Source of the DNA: Aridibacter sp965216195
Lineage (GTDB): Bacteria > Acidobacteriota > Blastocatellia > Pyrinomonadales > Pyrinomonadaceae
Reading direction: 5' to 3'
DNA: 64,000 nt
NCBI GenBank assembly: GCA_965216195.1
Contig: OZ244151.1
Span: 3,348,001 to 3,412,000 of the forward strand
Made by a program: the position numbers and the translations under genes
Part shown: positions 16,146 to 23,735 of the stretch, in pieces
Layout: each line of letters starts with the position of its first letter
Numbering within the stretch: position 1 is the stretch's first letter
Notes under the pieces: model-generated
The model's database searches: none
What the model was told of the DNA's origin: nothing
Seen by the model: only the letters and a program-made list of their open reading frames with translations

Positions 16146-16754
16146 ATGAAAATAGGAATTCTCATATCGGGTCGCGGTTCGAATATGGTCGCGATTACAG
16201 AAGCCGTTCTAAATGGAGTAATTCCGGATGCGGAAGTTGCGGTTGTTATCAGCGATAAATCTAGGGCGCCGGGACTTGAAAAGGCAAAAGCGCTTGGAGT
16301 TGAGACAGTTGTAGTCACACGTAAGAAACGTCCGCGTGAGGAACACGACGCTGAGATTGTTTCGGAACTCAAAAAACGCGGTGTCGAACTTGTTTGCCTT
16401 GCAGGCTATATGCGACTCCTTTCGAGCGGCTTTGTAAGAGCTTTCCCTAATAGAATTGTAAATATCCATCCGAGTTTGCTCCCGTCTTTTAAAGGTCTTC
16501 ACGCGCATGAACAAGCGATCGAATATGGCGTAAAAGTCTCAGGCTGTACGGTGCATTTTGTTGATGAACACCTCGATCACGGCGCAATAATTTTGCAGAA
16601 GGCGGTTGAGGTCAAAGACGACGATACCGCTGATACTCTTTCGCAGCGGATAATAAAATACGAACACGAAGCCTATGTGGAAGCGGTAAGGCGAATCGCG
16701 GCTGGGGAGATTGGGATAGATGGGCGACGTGTGGTTAAAAGGAATCCCGCTTAG
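16146..16754 (+). CDS. purN: phosphoribosylglycinamide formyltransferase
   Basis: A 202-aa GAR transformylase, which formylates GAR with 10-formyltetrahydrofolate. The N-terminal GILISGRGSNMVAITEAVL binds the phosphoribosyl group. The catalytic region reads NRIVNIHPSLLPSFKGLHAHEQAI, with the Asn and His of the active site, followed by GCTVHFVDEHLDHGAIILQK, which supplies the catalytic Asp. Length is normal. It follows purM in the same direction. Confidence 0.97.
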   Translation: MKIGILISGRGSNMVAITEAVLNGVIPDAEVAVVISDKSRAPGLEKAKALGVETVVVTRKKRPREEHDAEIVSELKKRGVELVCLAGYMRLLSSGFVRAFPNRIVNIHPSLLPSFKGLHAHEQAIEYGVKVSGCTVHFVDEHLDHGAIILQKAVEVKDDDTADTLSQRIIKYEHEAYVEAVRRIAAGEIGIDGRRVVKRNPA

Positions 16755-16859
16755 GTGCCAAGAAGCAAAGAAACTGATCGCTGTTAAATAGCCTTGGAGG
16801 CAAGGGACACCAAATACGCAAGATGTATGGCGATATGGCGATTAGGCATAAATGAAAAT

Positions 16860-17003
16860 AGCCCAGTCGTTTACGGCTGGGTTATGTTTCGGAAAACGTT
16901 GGAGCACTGAAAAAGGGCGACATAAAAACTCGACAGCGTCAGACGTCCCTAAAGGGACTCCGGTCTGTTTAGCTATCCTTACCCAGCCGTAAACGACTGG
17001 GCT
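16860..17003. repeat. dispersed palindromic repeat, copy D
   Basis: A copy of the 1-5 kb repeat family on the other side of the origin. The terminal inverted repeats are intact (AGCCCAGTCGTTTACGGCTG; CGTAAACGACTGGGCT). The interior has diverged but keeps AGGGCGACA and GTCCCTAAAGGGACTC. It lies in the 433-bp gap between purN and rpmH. Confidence 0.9.
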
Positions 17004-17133
17004 AAAATCGGACGTCAACGATACTGACTGAGTTCAAAGAAACACCGCGATAATCTAACATGCGCACCCAAAGGTTAGTGATCGCCTTCGGCAAACACTA
17101 GCACTTCCTGTTTCAAATAGGCTCCTTTTTGCT

Positions 17134-17162
17134 TTGACATAACCCCCTAATATCCATAGAAT
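17134..17162 (+). promoter_or_regulatory. promoter of rpmH-rnpA
   Basis: TTGACA at 17134-17139 and TAGAAT at 17157-17162, 17 bp apart. Transcription would start near 17169, about 20-30 bases before the two start codons at 17188 and 17198. Confidence 0.75.
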
Positions 17163-17187
17163 CTTAAGTTTCACTTCTGAGTGAAGG

Positions 17188-17742
17188 ATGGATAAATATG
17201 CCAAAAAGAACATTTCAGCCAAACAATCGCAAAAGAGCGAAAAAGCACGGATTCAGGGCGAGAATGAGAACCGTCGGCGGGCGCAACGTAATCAAGCGGC
17301 GGCGCGCGAAGGGTCGCAAGAGACTGACACCGTTTCACTACTAGATTTCCGTTTACCGAAGGAGATGCGCATTAGAAAGAGACGCGATTTCCAGAGGGTT
17401 TATACGGAAGGTAGACGTATAAAGGGACGTTTTATGACAGCTTTTGTTTTGCCGTCAGAAACGTCTTTTCAGCGTGTTGGGGTTACAGCAACAAAGAGAG
17501 CGATCGGAAATTCGGTAAAAAGAAATCGTGCGAAACGACTTTTGCGAGAAGCTTTTCGTTTGAACAAACCGGAACTCGTTAACCTCGAAACCAAATACGA
17601 TTGGGTTTTGAACGCGCGTGGGGATTTGCTTAAAGAAAAACTTGAAAAACCGCTCGAAGAATTTCGCGAAATCGTTTTGAAATTAAGAGGATTGGAAGCG
17701 GAAAGTAAACAAACGGATTCACGGGAACGTAAAACCGGATAA
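17188..17742 (+). CDS. rnpA: ribonuclease P protein component, N-terminally extended and overlapping rpmH
   Basis: A 184-aa RNase P protein, the partner of RNase P RNA in tRNA 5' maturation. The conserved core begins at about residue 55 (FRLPKEMRIRKRRDFQRVY) and contains the RNA-binding signature AIGNSVKRNRAKRLLREAFR. In this frame ATG, GTG and TTG codons are absent between 17188 and 17365. The ATG at 17365 would cut off the conserved LPKE and has its Shine-Dalgarno match directly against it. The start is therefore ATG 17188, ten bases upstream of the rpmH start, which puts all of rpmH inside rnpA in another frame. The extension is basic and Gln/Arg-rich. The end overlaps yidD by one base. 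Confidence 0.88.
   Translation: MDKYAKKNISAKQSQKSEKARIQGENENRRRAQRNQAAAREGSQETDTVSLLDFRLPKEMRIRKRRDFQRVYTEGRRIKGRFMTAFVLPSETSFQRVGVTATKRAIGNSVKRNRAKRLLREAFRLNKPELVNLETKYDWVLNARGDLLKEKLEKPLEEFREIVLKLRGLEAESKQTDSRERKTG
17198..17344 (+). CDS. rpmH: 50S ribosomal protein L34, nested in rnpA
   Basis: A 48-aa L34: MPKRTFQPNNRKRAKKHGFR at the start, then the family core RTVGGRNVIKRRRAKGRKRL and the end TPFHY. It is encoded at 17198-17344 in a frame shifted relative to rnpA, which covers it completely. The Shine-Dalgarno GAAGGA at 17183-17188 has a good 9-base spacing to this ATG and overlaps the rnpA ATG. L34 is a small part of the large ribosomal subunit. Confidence 0.95.
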   Translation: MPKRTFQPNNRKRAKKHGFRARMRTVGGRNVIKRRRAKGRKRLTPFHY

Positions 17743-17951
17743 TGAAGTTTTTATTTATAGATTTATTAAAACTATACAAGGCAATTATTTCGCCATTTTT
17801 ACCGCCTTCATGTCGTTTTACACCGACGTGTTCGGAATACGCGATGGAGGCTGTAGAAAAACACGGAGCGATACGTGGAAGCTGGATGGGTGTGAAAAGA
17901 ATTTGTCGCTGCCAGCCCTTATGCGAAGGGGGGCATGATCCGGTTAAATGA
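17742..17951 (+). CDS. yidD: membrane protein insertion efficiency factor YidD
   Basis: A 69-aa YidD with the family pattern LLKLYKAIISPFLPPSCRFT, PTCSEYAMEAVEKHGAIRG and CRCQPLCEGGHDPV, including the conserved cysteines. It is thought to help YidC-dependent membrane insertion. The ATG overlaps the rnpA stop (TAATG), which implies translational coupling. It lies between rnpA and yidC as in most bacteria. Confidence 0.95.
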   Translation: MKFLFIDLLKLYKAIISPFLPPSCRFTPTCSEYAMEAVEKHGAIRGSWMGVKRICRCQPLCEGGHDPVK

Positions 17952-18014
17952 GTTATCAGTGACCCGTGGCCGGTGTTTAGTTGCAGACGAAATCGAATCT
18001 GACCTCTGATAACT
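17951..18014. repeat. inverted repeat between yidD and yidC
   Basis: AGTTATCAG at 17951-17959 and CTGATAACT at 18006-18014 are perfect 9-bp inverted repeats that could form an mRNA hairpin between the two genes. There is no T-run, so it is not a clear terminator. Confidence 0.6.
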
Positions 18015-18033
18015 GACTCCTGACAACTGTTTT

Positions 18034-19938
18034 ATGGAAGATCCGAATAAACAACAAAATCAAAGCCGCTTTTTGATGGCGGCACTCCTTTCAATGGTTG
18101 TTCTCACGGCTTGGGGCTACTTTTTCGCTCCTACTAAAACCGACAACCAGAATGCAAATGTAGCGCAAACAAATACTGCTAATACCAATAAAGAAGCAAA
18201 TTCAGGCTCCGCACCAAAGGCGGACGAAACGCCTGAAAAAACCGAGGAAGCTGAAGAGGAACCCGAAACGGCAGATGTCGAACATGAAGCCCCGAACAGA
18301 ACTGTTTCCATAAAGACACCCCTTTATGAAGTTAAGCTCGATTCAAAAGGAGCTGTCGCTTCGAGCTGGGTTCTGCTCTTAAATGATTCAAAATCAACGG
18401 ACGACCGCAAACCTTTATATGCCCAGGGGTCGACGGATGAAGAAAAGAAACCGCTTGAATTGATTTCACCCGAAGGCGTGAAGCGCAATCCGAGCGAGGC
18501 ACCTTTCAGACTTGTTACGGGCGACGAAAAACTCGATAAGTTTGTAAATACTACTGACTACACCGTCTCCGAAAGTGAAGATACCATTGAGCTTACAGGG
18601 TCGGAATCGAAAACTATCGAGTTTACGTTAAAAAGAACTGACGGAACCGAAGTTACGAAATCTTTTGTCTTTCGTGCGGATAGTTATGTATCGGACCTTT
18701 CGATAAAACTCACAAAAGATGGAAGCCCCGTTCCAAACACAAAGTTGCTAATCGGGCCAAGCATCGGTGATCAGGGAATTGAAAGATACAATTTTTATAA
18801 GGTTGAGCCTGAAGGTGTTGGGTATGTCAACGGAGGAGCCGACCGACAATACGCTGCATCGATAATTGAAAGCGGACAAGAGACAGGCTCGGTAAGTGTG
18901 CCGGGTGCAGTGGACTGGGCTGGCGTAGGTGATACATATTTTGCTATGGCGGCGATTCCTTCCGAGCAAACCCAGGGACTTGAATATCGTTCGCAGAAAT
19001 ACGAAGTCGAAACCGAACCGTTTTATGACGGAATAATCGCATGGGTTACTCGTAGCCAAAGCACGAAAACTACGAAGCATTTGATGACCGCTTACGTGCC
19101 GATTACAACCGATGGCTCGCCAACAAGAGTTTATACAGGCACCAAGGACTATTTCGTTTTAACGGATTACAATCAGAGCCTGACCGATACAGTAGGCCGA
19201 ACCATCGACATAGAAGATTTTATAAACTATGGCTGGTTTAGATTTCTTACAAAACCGCTTTCAGTGCCTATTCTCTATTGTTTGAGATTCCTTTATGGGT
19301 TTACTCACAATTACGGTATCTCGATCATACTTTTCACGCTCCTGTTTTATTCATTGCTCTTTCCGCTGCGCTGGTATTCTTCGAAGTCGTTTAAGAAGGC
19401 ATCAAAAAACGCGCCGAAGATGAAGGAGATTCAGGAAAAAGTTAAGGCACTTCAGAAGAAGGGCGTTCCGATGGATGATCCGGAGATGCGTAAGCTGCAG
19501 ATGGAGCAGCTTAAGATGACGAAAGACGCAGTGCCGATTGGCGGCTGTCTTCCAATGCTTTTGCAGTTTCCTCTCATTATCGCGCTCTACATAACGGTTT
19601 CGATTTACCTGGGTTTCAGACAGGAATCCTTTATGTGGCTGCCTGATCTTTCGTCAGGTGATCCGTATCACATCCTCGAATTTGCGTTTGCGATCTCGAT
19701 GATTCTGAGCTTTAAGTTTTCGCCGACCACTCCGGCGGTCACACCCGAGCAGCAAATGCAGCAGAAGATGATGACCTATATCATGCCCGTAATGATGCTG
19801 TTTATCATGTGGGGAGCTCCTTCCGGACTCCTACTTTATTGGTTTACGGGAAATATAATAATGTTTGGACAGCAGATGCTTATAAACTGGCTAAATAAAG
19901 AAGATACGCCTACGGCTGAGCCGGAGCCTGCTAAATAA
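18034..19938 (+). CDS. yidC: membrane protein insertase YidC
   Basis: A 634-aa YidC of the Gram-negative type, which inserts and folds inner-membrane proteins alone or with SecYEG. A first membrane segment (FLMAALLSMVVLTAWGYFFA) is followed by an acidic Thr/Glu-rich linker and a large periplasmic domain. The conserved insertase domain starts near residue 405 (YGFTHNYGISIILFTLLFYS) and includes a cytoplasmic hairpin (KASKNAPKMKEIQEKVKALQ) and GGCLPMLLQFPLIIALY. Length is slightly above the E. coli protein, due to the acidic linker. Confidence 0.97.
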   Translation: MEDPNKQQNQSRFLMAALLSMVVLTAWGYFFAPTKTDNQNANVAQTNTANTNKEANSGSAPKADETPEKTEEAEEEPETADVEHEAPNRTVSIKTPLYEVKLDSKGAVASSWVLLLNDSKSTDDRKPLYAQGSTDEEKKPLELISPEGVKRNPSEAPFRLVTGDEKLDKFVNTTDYTVSESEDTIELTGSESKTIEFTLKRTDGTEVTKSFVFRADSYVSDLSIKLTKDGSPVPNTKLLIGPSIGDQGIERYNFYKVEPEGVGYVNGGADRQYAASIIESGQETGSVSVPGAVDWAGVGDTYFAMAAIPSEQTQGLEYRSQKYEVETEPFYDGIIAWVTRSQSTKTTKHLMTAYVPITTDGSPTRVYTGTKDYFVLTDYNQSLTDTVGRTIDIEDFINYGWFRFLTKPLSVPILYCLRFLYGFTHNYGISIILFTLLFYSLLFPLRWYSSKSFKKASKNAPKMKEIQEKVKALQKKGVPMDDPEMRKLQMEQLKMTKDAVPIGGCLPMLLQFPLIIALYITVSIYLGFRQESFMWLPDLSSGDPYHILEFAFAISMILSFKFSPTTPAVTPEQQMQQKMMTYIMPVMMLFIMWGAPSGLLLYWFTGNIIMFGQQMLINWLNKEDTPTAEPEPAK

Positions 19939-19943
19939 GTCTT

Positions 19944-20396
19944 ATGAATGAAGTTTGCCAAAATGCAGAAGAGTTTTTAGCTGAGTTAGTCGAAGATTTC
20001 GGTTACGAACTGGAAGTTTCGTCAGAATGGAAGGATGATGAGGGGTGTATCTTAAGTTTTGACGGAGAGGATGTGCCTTTAACCTTAAGTGAAAATGGCG
20101 AAATGCTAGATGCTTTTGAAACGCTTCTTTTTCAGGTTTTTGGACGCGAATTGGATCGACAACATAGATTTATTTGTGACGCAGATGGCTTTCGCGGAAC
20201 GCGAAAATCCGAACTCAATGCGATGGCTAATTTTGCGGCTCAAAACGTTCGGGAAAAAGGAATCCCTTTTACATTTGGGGTTCTAAATTCAACGGAAAGG
20301 CGTACGATTCATCTTGCGCTCAAGGACGAAGAGGACTTGGTTACAGAATCGGTCGGTGAAGGGCGTGATCGGCGTTTGCAGGTTAGTTTGAAATAA
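19944..20396 (+). CDS. jag: Jag-type KH/R3H RNA-binding protein
   Basis: A 150-aa R3H-domain protein, in the usual place after yidC. The N-terminal half matches the KH-like part of Jag/SpoIIIJ-associated proteins. The C-terminal R3H domain has SELNAMANFAAQNVREKG, then NSTERRTIHLALKDE, with the Arg-x3-His motif, and ends VGEGRDRRLQVSLK. It probably binds single-stranded nucleic acid. It lacks the long Jag_N extension found in Firmicutes. Five bases separate it from yidC. Confidence 0.85.
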   Translation: MNEVCQNAEEFLAELVEDFGYELEVSSEWKDDEGCILSFDGEDVPLTLSENGEMLDAFETLLFQVFGRELDRQHRFICDADGFRGTRKSELNAMANFAAQNVREKGIPFTFGVLNSTERRTIHLALKDEEDLVTESVGEGRDRRLQVSLK

Positions 20397-20461
20397 AAGC
20401 TGACCACTGTTTTTAGAAATCAGGGATGGTAGAATTTCGATTCTGGCATCCTTTATTAATT

Positions 20462-20531
20462 GGTAATAGGTAATAGGTAATAGGTAATAGGTAATAGGTA
20501 ATAGGTGATAGGTGATAGGTAATAGGTGATT
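20462..20531. repeat. 7-bp tandem repeat array (GGTAATA)
   Basis: Ten tandem copies of GGTAATA, some as GGTGATA, the last one incomplete. After the array comes a string of ATTACG/TCACGA-type words up to the mnmE start at 20616. The unit is not a multiple of three. Confidence 0.92.
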
Positions 20532-20615
20532 CGTGATACGCAATACGTAGAAAGCGAGAAGAGTAGCGAATTACGTAAAGCGAACCACGAGTTACGAATT
20601 ACGTATCACGAGACA

Positions 20616-21974
20616 ATGGACACAATCGTAGCACTAGCAACAACACTCGGACGTAGCGGGATCGGTGTGATTCGGTTGAGCGGTCCCGGTTCGCTTGAGA
20701 TTGTTAAAGACCTCGTGGGAGCCGAAAGTTTCGCTCCTGAGCCGCGAAAAGTATCGCTTCAAAAGATCTACGATCCCGAAACAAAAGAATTGATTGACGA
20801 ATCCTTAATCACCTATTTCAAGGCGCCTCAATCGTTTACGGGTGAAGATGTCGTCGAAATAAGTTGTCACGGTTCGCCTGTGCTGCTCCGTAGAGTTTTG
20901 GATATTTGTTTACGGCTCGATGCGCGACTCGCAGACCCGGGGGAGTTTACCCTTCGCGCTTTAGCAAATGGTCAAATAGATCTTTCGCAGGCTGAGGCGA
21001 TCCGCGATTTAATTGACGCCAACAGCGTTGCAATGACGCGGCAGGCGATCCGCCAACTTCGCGGGGAGTTTTCCCACCAACTCCAACCGCTCAAAGACGA
21101 TCTTCTGAGTGTGATTGTGGTTTTGGAATCGGCGCTCGAGTTTGTGGAAGATGATTTACCGGATGTGCAGGTCGAGGGCATTAAAAGAGACCTCGCAAAG
21201 ATTTCGCAAAAGCTGGAAAAACTTACCAAAACTTTCGAAGCCGGCAAGCTCCTGAGGGAAGGGATTAAGGTTGCCCTGGTTGGCCGTCCGAATGTAGGTA
21301 AATCAAGTCTTTTCAATGCTTTACTTGGACAAGAACACGCTATCGTTACCGAAATCCCGGGCACTACCCGCGATCAACTTCGTGAAACGTTTACGATCAA
21401 TGACATTCCGATCTCGTTGATGGATACTGCAGGTTTACGCGAAACAATCGACACGGTTGAAAGCATCGGTGTCGAACGCGCGAAACGCGCCATGGCTGAT
21501 GCCGATTTGGTGGTGGTGCTTTTGGATAGTTCTGAAAAACTCACATCGGAAGACGAGGAAATTCTAGCAGCTACCAAAGACCTCAATCGGGTAATCGCGT
21601 TAAATAAGATCGATCTCGATTCAGCAAACGATCTTCAATCGAAAGTCGCAGATATGAAATCGCAAATTATCAATATTTCCGCTAAAACGGGTGAAGGTTT
21701 AGGCGTTTTACAAAAATCAATAATCGAACCATTCTCACCACAAGATATTTATAGCACTGGGTTTATAGTTTCAGATGCTCGCCATCAGGATTTACTCCTT
21801 CGCGCGAAATCCGAGATCGAAAGTTCAGTTTCTCAGCTGGATGAAAAACTAAGCGAAGAAATCGTTTTAGTCGGGCTTCACAATGCAATCCGCTACCTTG
21901 GAGAGATCACCGGCGAAACCACAACCGAAGATATGCTCACACAGATATTCTCGACATTTTGTATCGGAAAGTGA
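20616..21974 (+). CDS. mnmE: tRNA modification GTPase MnmE
   Basis: A 452-aa MnmE, which with MnmG makes the 5-carboxymethylaminomethyl group on U34 of certain tRNAs. The tetrahydrofolate-binding N-terminal domain starts MDTIVALATTLGRSGIGVIR. The G domain has GRPNVGKSSLFNALLG, GTTRD, DTAGLRE and NKID. The C-terminus is FCIGK, with the catalytic Cys. The start at 20616 is preferred over a GTG at 20526 because the family starts here and the upstream part lies in repeats. Confidence 0.97.
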   Translation: MDTIVALATTLGRSGIGVIRLSGPGSLEIVKDLVGAESFAPEPRKVSLQKIYDPETKELIDESLITYFKAPQSFTGEDVVEISCHGSPVLLRRVLDICLRLDARLADPGEFTLRALANGQIDLSQAEAIRDLIDANSVAMTRQAIRQLRGEFSHQLQPLKDDLLSVIVVLESALEFVEDDLPDVQVEGIKRDLAKISQKLEKLTKTFEAGKLLREGIKVALVGRPNVGKSSLFNALLGQEHAIVTEIPGTTRDQLRETFTINDIPISLMDTAGLRETIDTVESIGVERAKRAMADADLVVVLLDSSEKLTSEDEEILAATKDLNRVIALNKIDLDSANDLQSKVADMKSQIINISAKTGEGLGVLQKSIIEPFSPQDIYSTGFIVSDARHQDLLLRAKSEIESSVSQLDEKLSEEIVLVGLHNAIRYLGEITGETTTEDMLTQIFSTFCIGK

Positions 21975-22025
21975 GCTATAATAGGATGCGGAAAAAATAA
22001 ACTGGGTAAAACTGACCTAGATAGA

Positions 22026-23174
22026 ATGGGAAAATTAAAGTCAGTAAATACTGAAAGAATTCAATGGTGCGCTAAGGATGCCGGGCTGTCCATAGAGGAG
22101 CTAGCAGACGCGACCGGTGTTTCTTTTAATAAAATACGGCAGGTTTTTGGCTCTAAGGATACCTTTAATATCACTGAAATTAAGAAGATAGCGAAATATT
22201 TCAATCGTGGACTACTTTTCTTCTTTGAAAAAGCACCTGTGAAGGAATCAAAAATTCGAACGGCTGGATTTCGCACGCTCGCCAACGATAAGCCCCAGCT
22301 CGACCCTAAAGTTAAAGGGATTATTGAGCAGGTTGAAAGGCAACGAGAGGTCTTTCTTTCTATTAAGGAAGAAATAGGAGACAGAGAACTGACGGAGTTT
22401 CAGTCACCCGGAGCGTTACCAAGTTCCGTTCCAGAGGCAGCAGCAATCGTCCGCGACTGGTTATCGATTGGTTCGCGTATGAACTTTGATTCATATCGGA
22501 AAGCTATAGAAGCTCGTGAAATTCTTGTTTTCCGCAGTAATGGATACGCCGGCGCATGGAAGATTCCATCTGAGAGTCCGGTTATTGGTTTTTCTATATA
22601 TCATCAGGTCTACCCGATAATTTTTGTCAGGAAACAGGATTCTCTTGAAAGACAGTTGTTTACTTTGATTCACGAATTGGCACATCTGTTGATTCATGGA
22701 GGCGGGCTTTTAGACGACGAGAGCGATCTGAATTCACACCAGGCAAGGGAAAAGACCGCTAACTCCTTTGCAGGGCAATTGTTAGTTCCTAACTCTTTTC
22801 TCGATGAGATTTCAATTGTTAATAAACCTGATAGTGCTGACGAGTTTGAAAACTGGCTCCGGCCACTTACAAGAAATTGGGGCGTGAGTTTCGAGGTTGT
22901 TCTTCGGCGACTTCTCGACAGTAAATTTATCACTAAGTCTGATTATCGGAAGTATCGGGAATGGAAGAAAACGATTGTCTACCCTAAAAAGGAAGGAGGA
23001 AATAGGCAATACAGGTATCGGGAACCAAAACATATTTTTGGAGACACCTATGTAGCAACGGTTCTTGATGCATTAAACTCGAAAACAATTACTTTAAATC
23101 GAGCAAGCTCTTATCTGGACAATATTAAGATAAGGGACATCCACAAACTTCAGAAATTCTATGCATCTGTTTGA
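22026..23174 (+). CDS. XRE regulator fused to ImmA/IrrE-type metallopeptidase
   Basis: A 382-aa two-domain protein. An XRE helix-turn-helix lies at about residues 8-60 (LSIEELADATGVSFNKIRQ). A COG2856/ImmA-type zinc peptidase follows, with HELAH at residues 216-220 (FTLIHELAHLLIHG) and a likely third ligand Glu in REKTANSFAGQLLVP. Such proteins cleave or inactivate a repressor or antitoxin. The stop overlaps the following DUF4411 gene by 14 bp, so the two are coupled. This pair is widespread and is regarded as a toxin-antitoxin-like unit. It interrupts the mnmE-mnmG order, a sign of insertion. Confidence 0.9.
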   Translation: MGKLKSVNTERIQWCAKDAGLSIEELADATGVSFNKIRQVFGSKDTFNITEIKKIAKYFNRGLLFFFEKAPVKESKIRTAGFRTLANDKPQLDPKVKGIIEQVERQREVFLSIKEEIGDRELTEFQSPGALPSSVPEAAAIVRDWLSIGSRMNFDSYRKAIEAREILVFRSNGYAGAWKIPSESPVIGFSIYHQVYPIIFVRKQDSLERQLFTLIHELAHLLIHGGGLLDDESDLNSHQAREKTANSFAGQLLVPNSFLDEISIVNKPDSADEFENWLRPLTRNWGVSFEVVLRRLLDSKFITKSDYRKYREWKKTIVYPKKEGGNRQYRYREPKHIFGDTYVATVLDALNSKTITLNRASSYLDNIKIRDIHKLQKFYASV

Positions 23175-23643
23175 CGCCTCATCATTTATTTACGCATGGA
23201 ATGAGTATCCAATAGTAAACTTTCCAGGGCTTTGGGACTGGATGCTGAAGGAAATTGAGGCTAGTAGAATATTCATATCATCTGTCGCGTATGAAGAGGT
23301 GAAATTACGATCACCCGAGTGCGGTGACTGGCTTAAGAGTTGTGGAATCAATCGAATAATAGCCGATGACAAGATTCTATTCTCCGCAATCGAAATCAAA
23401 GCCGTGTTGAATATTGAGGAAGAGGATTATCATCCAAAAGGAGTCGGAGAAAACGATCTTATAATAATCGCAACTGCGAAAACCCAAGGTTTGATATTAG
23501 TAACTGAGGAAGGTGTTCAGAACAACCTGCCGAACGATTCAAGGAAAATGAAGGTTCCTGCAGTATGCGAACTTGACGAGGTGAATGTTCGATGTTGCAA
23601 ATTTAGAGAGTTCTTTGCTGAATCAGAGGAAATATTTGGGTAA
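23161..23643 (+). CDS. DUF4411 (PIN-like) protein, probable toxin
   Basis: A 160-aa DUF4411 protein. The family belongs to the PIN-like nucleases. Acidic residues expected at the metal site are visible in MHLFDASSFIYAWNEYPI (Asp5), VAYEEVK (Glu), and GENDLIIIATAKTQGLILV (Asp near 100). A second Asp/Glu set near the end (VTEEG) is also typical. The ATG lies inside the end of the XRE-peptidase gene. With its partner it likely acts as a toxin-type RNase under the control of the XRE-metallopeptidase. Activity and target are inferred. Confidence 0.85.
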   Translation: MHLFDASSFIYAWNEYPIVNFPGLWDWMLKEIEASRIFISSVAYEEVKLRSPECGDWLKSCGINRIIADDKILFSAIEIKAVLNIEEEDYHPKGVGENDLIIIATAKTQGLILVTEEGVQNNLPNDSRKMKVPAVCELDEVNVRCCKFREFFAESEEIFG

Positions 23644-23735
23644 TCGTCTATCGGGATCGAGCTGGGTGAACAATCTTGACATAGATTGTCTAAAATCAGA
23701 TAGTTTTAATCATGATAGGATATTGAGGTTACCCC

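Noticed and set aside
20462..20531. CRISPR-like repeat
   Set aside because: Units are 7 bp without spacers; no cas genes.
20289..20543. 84-aa minus-strand frame with LLPITYY repeats
   Set aside because: It is the translation of the heptamer array and the jag end, not a gene.
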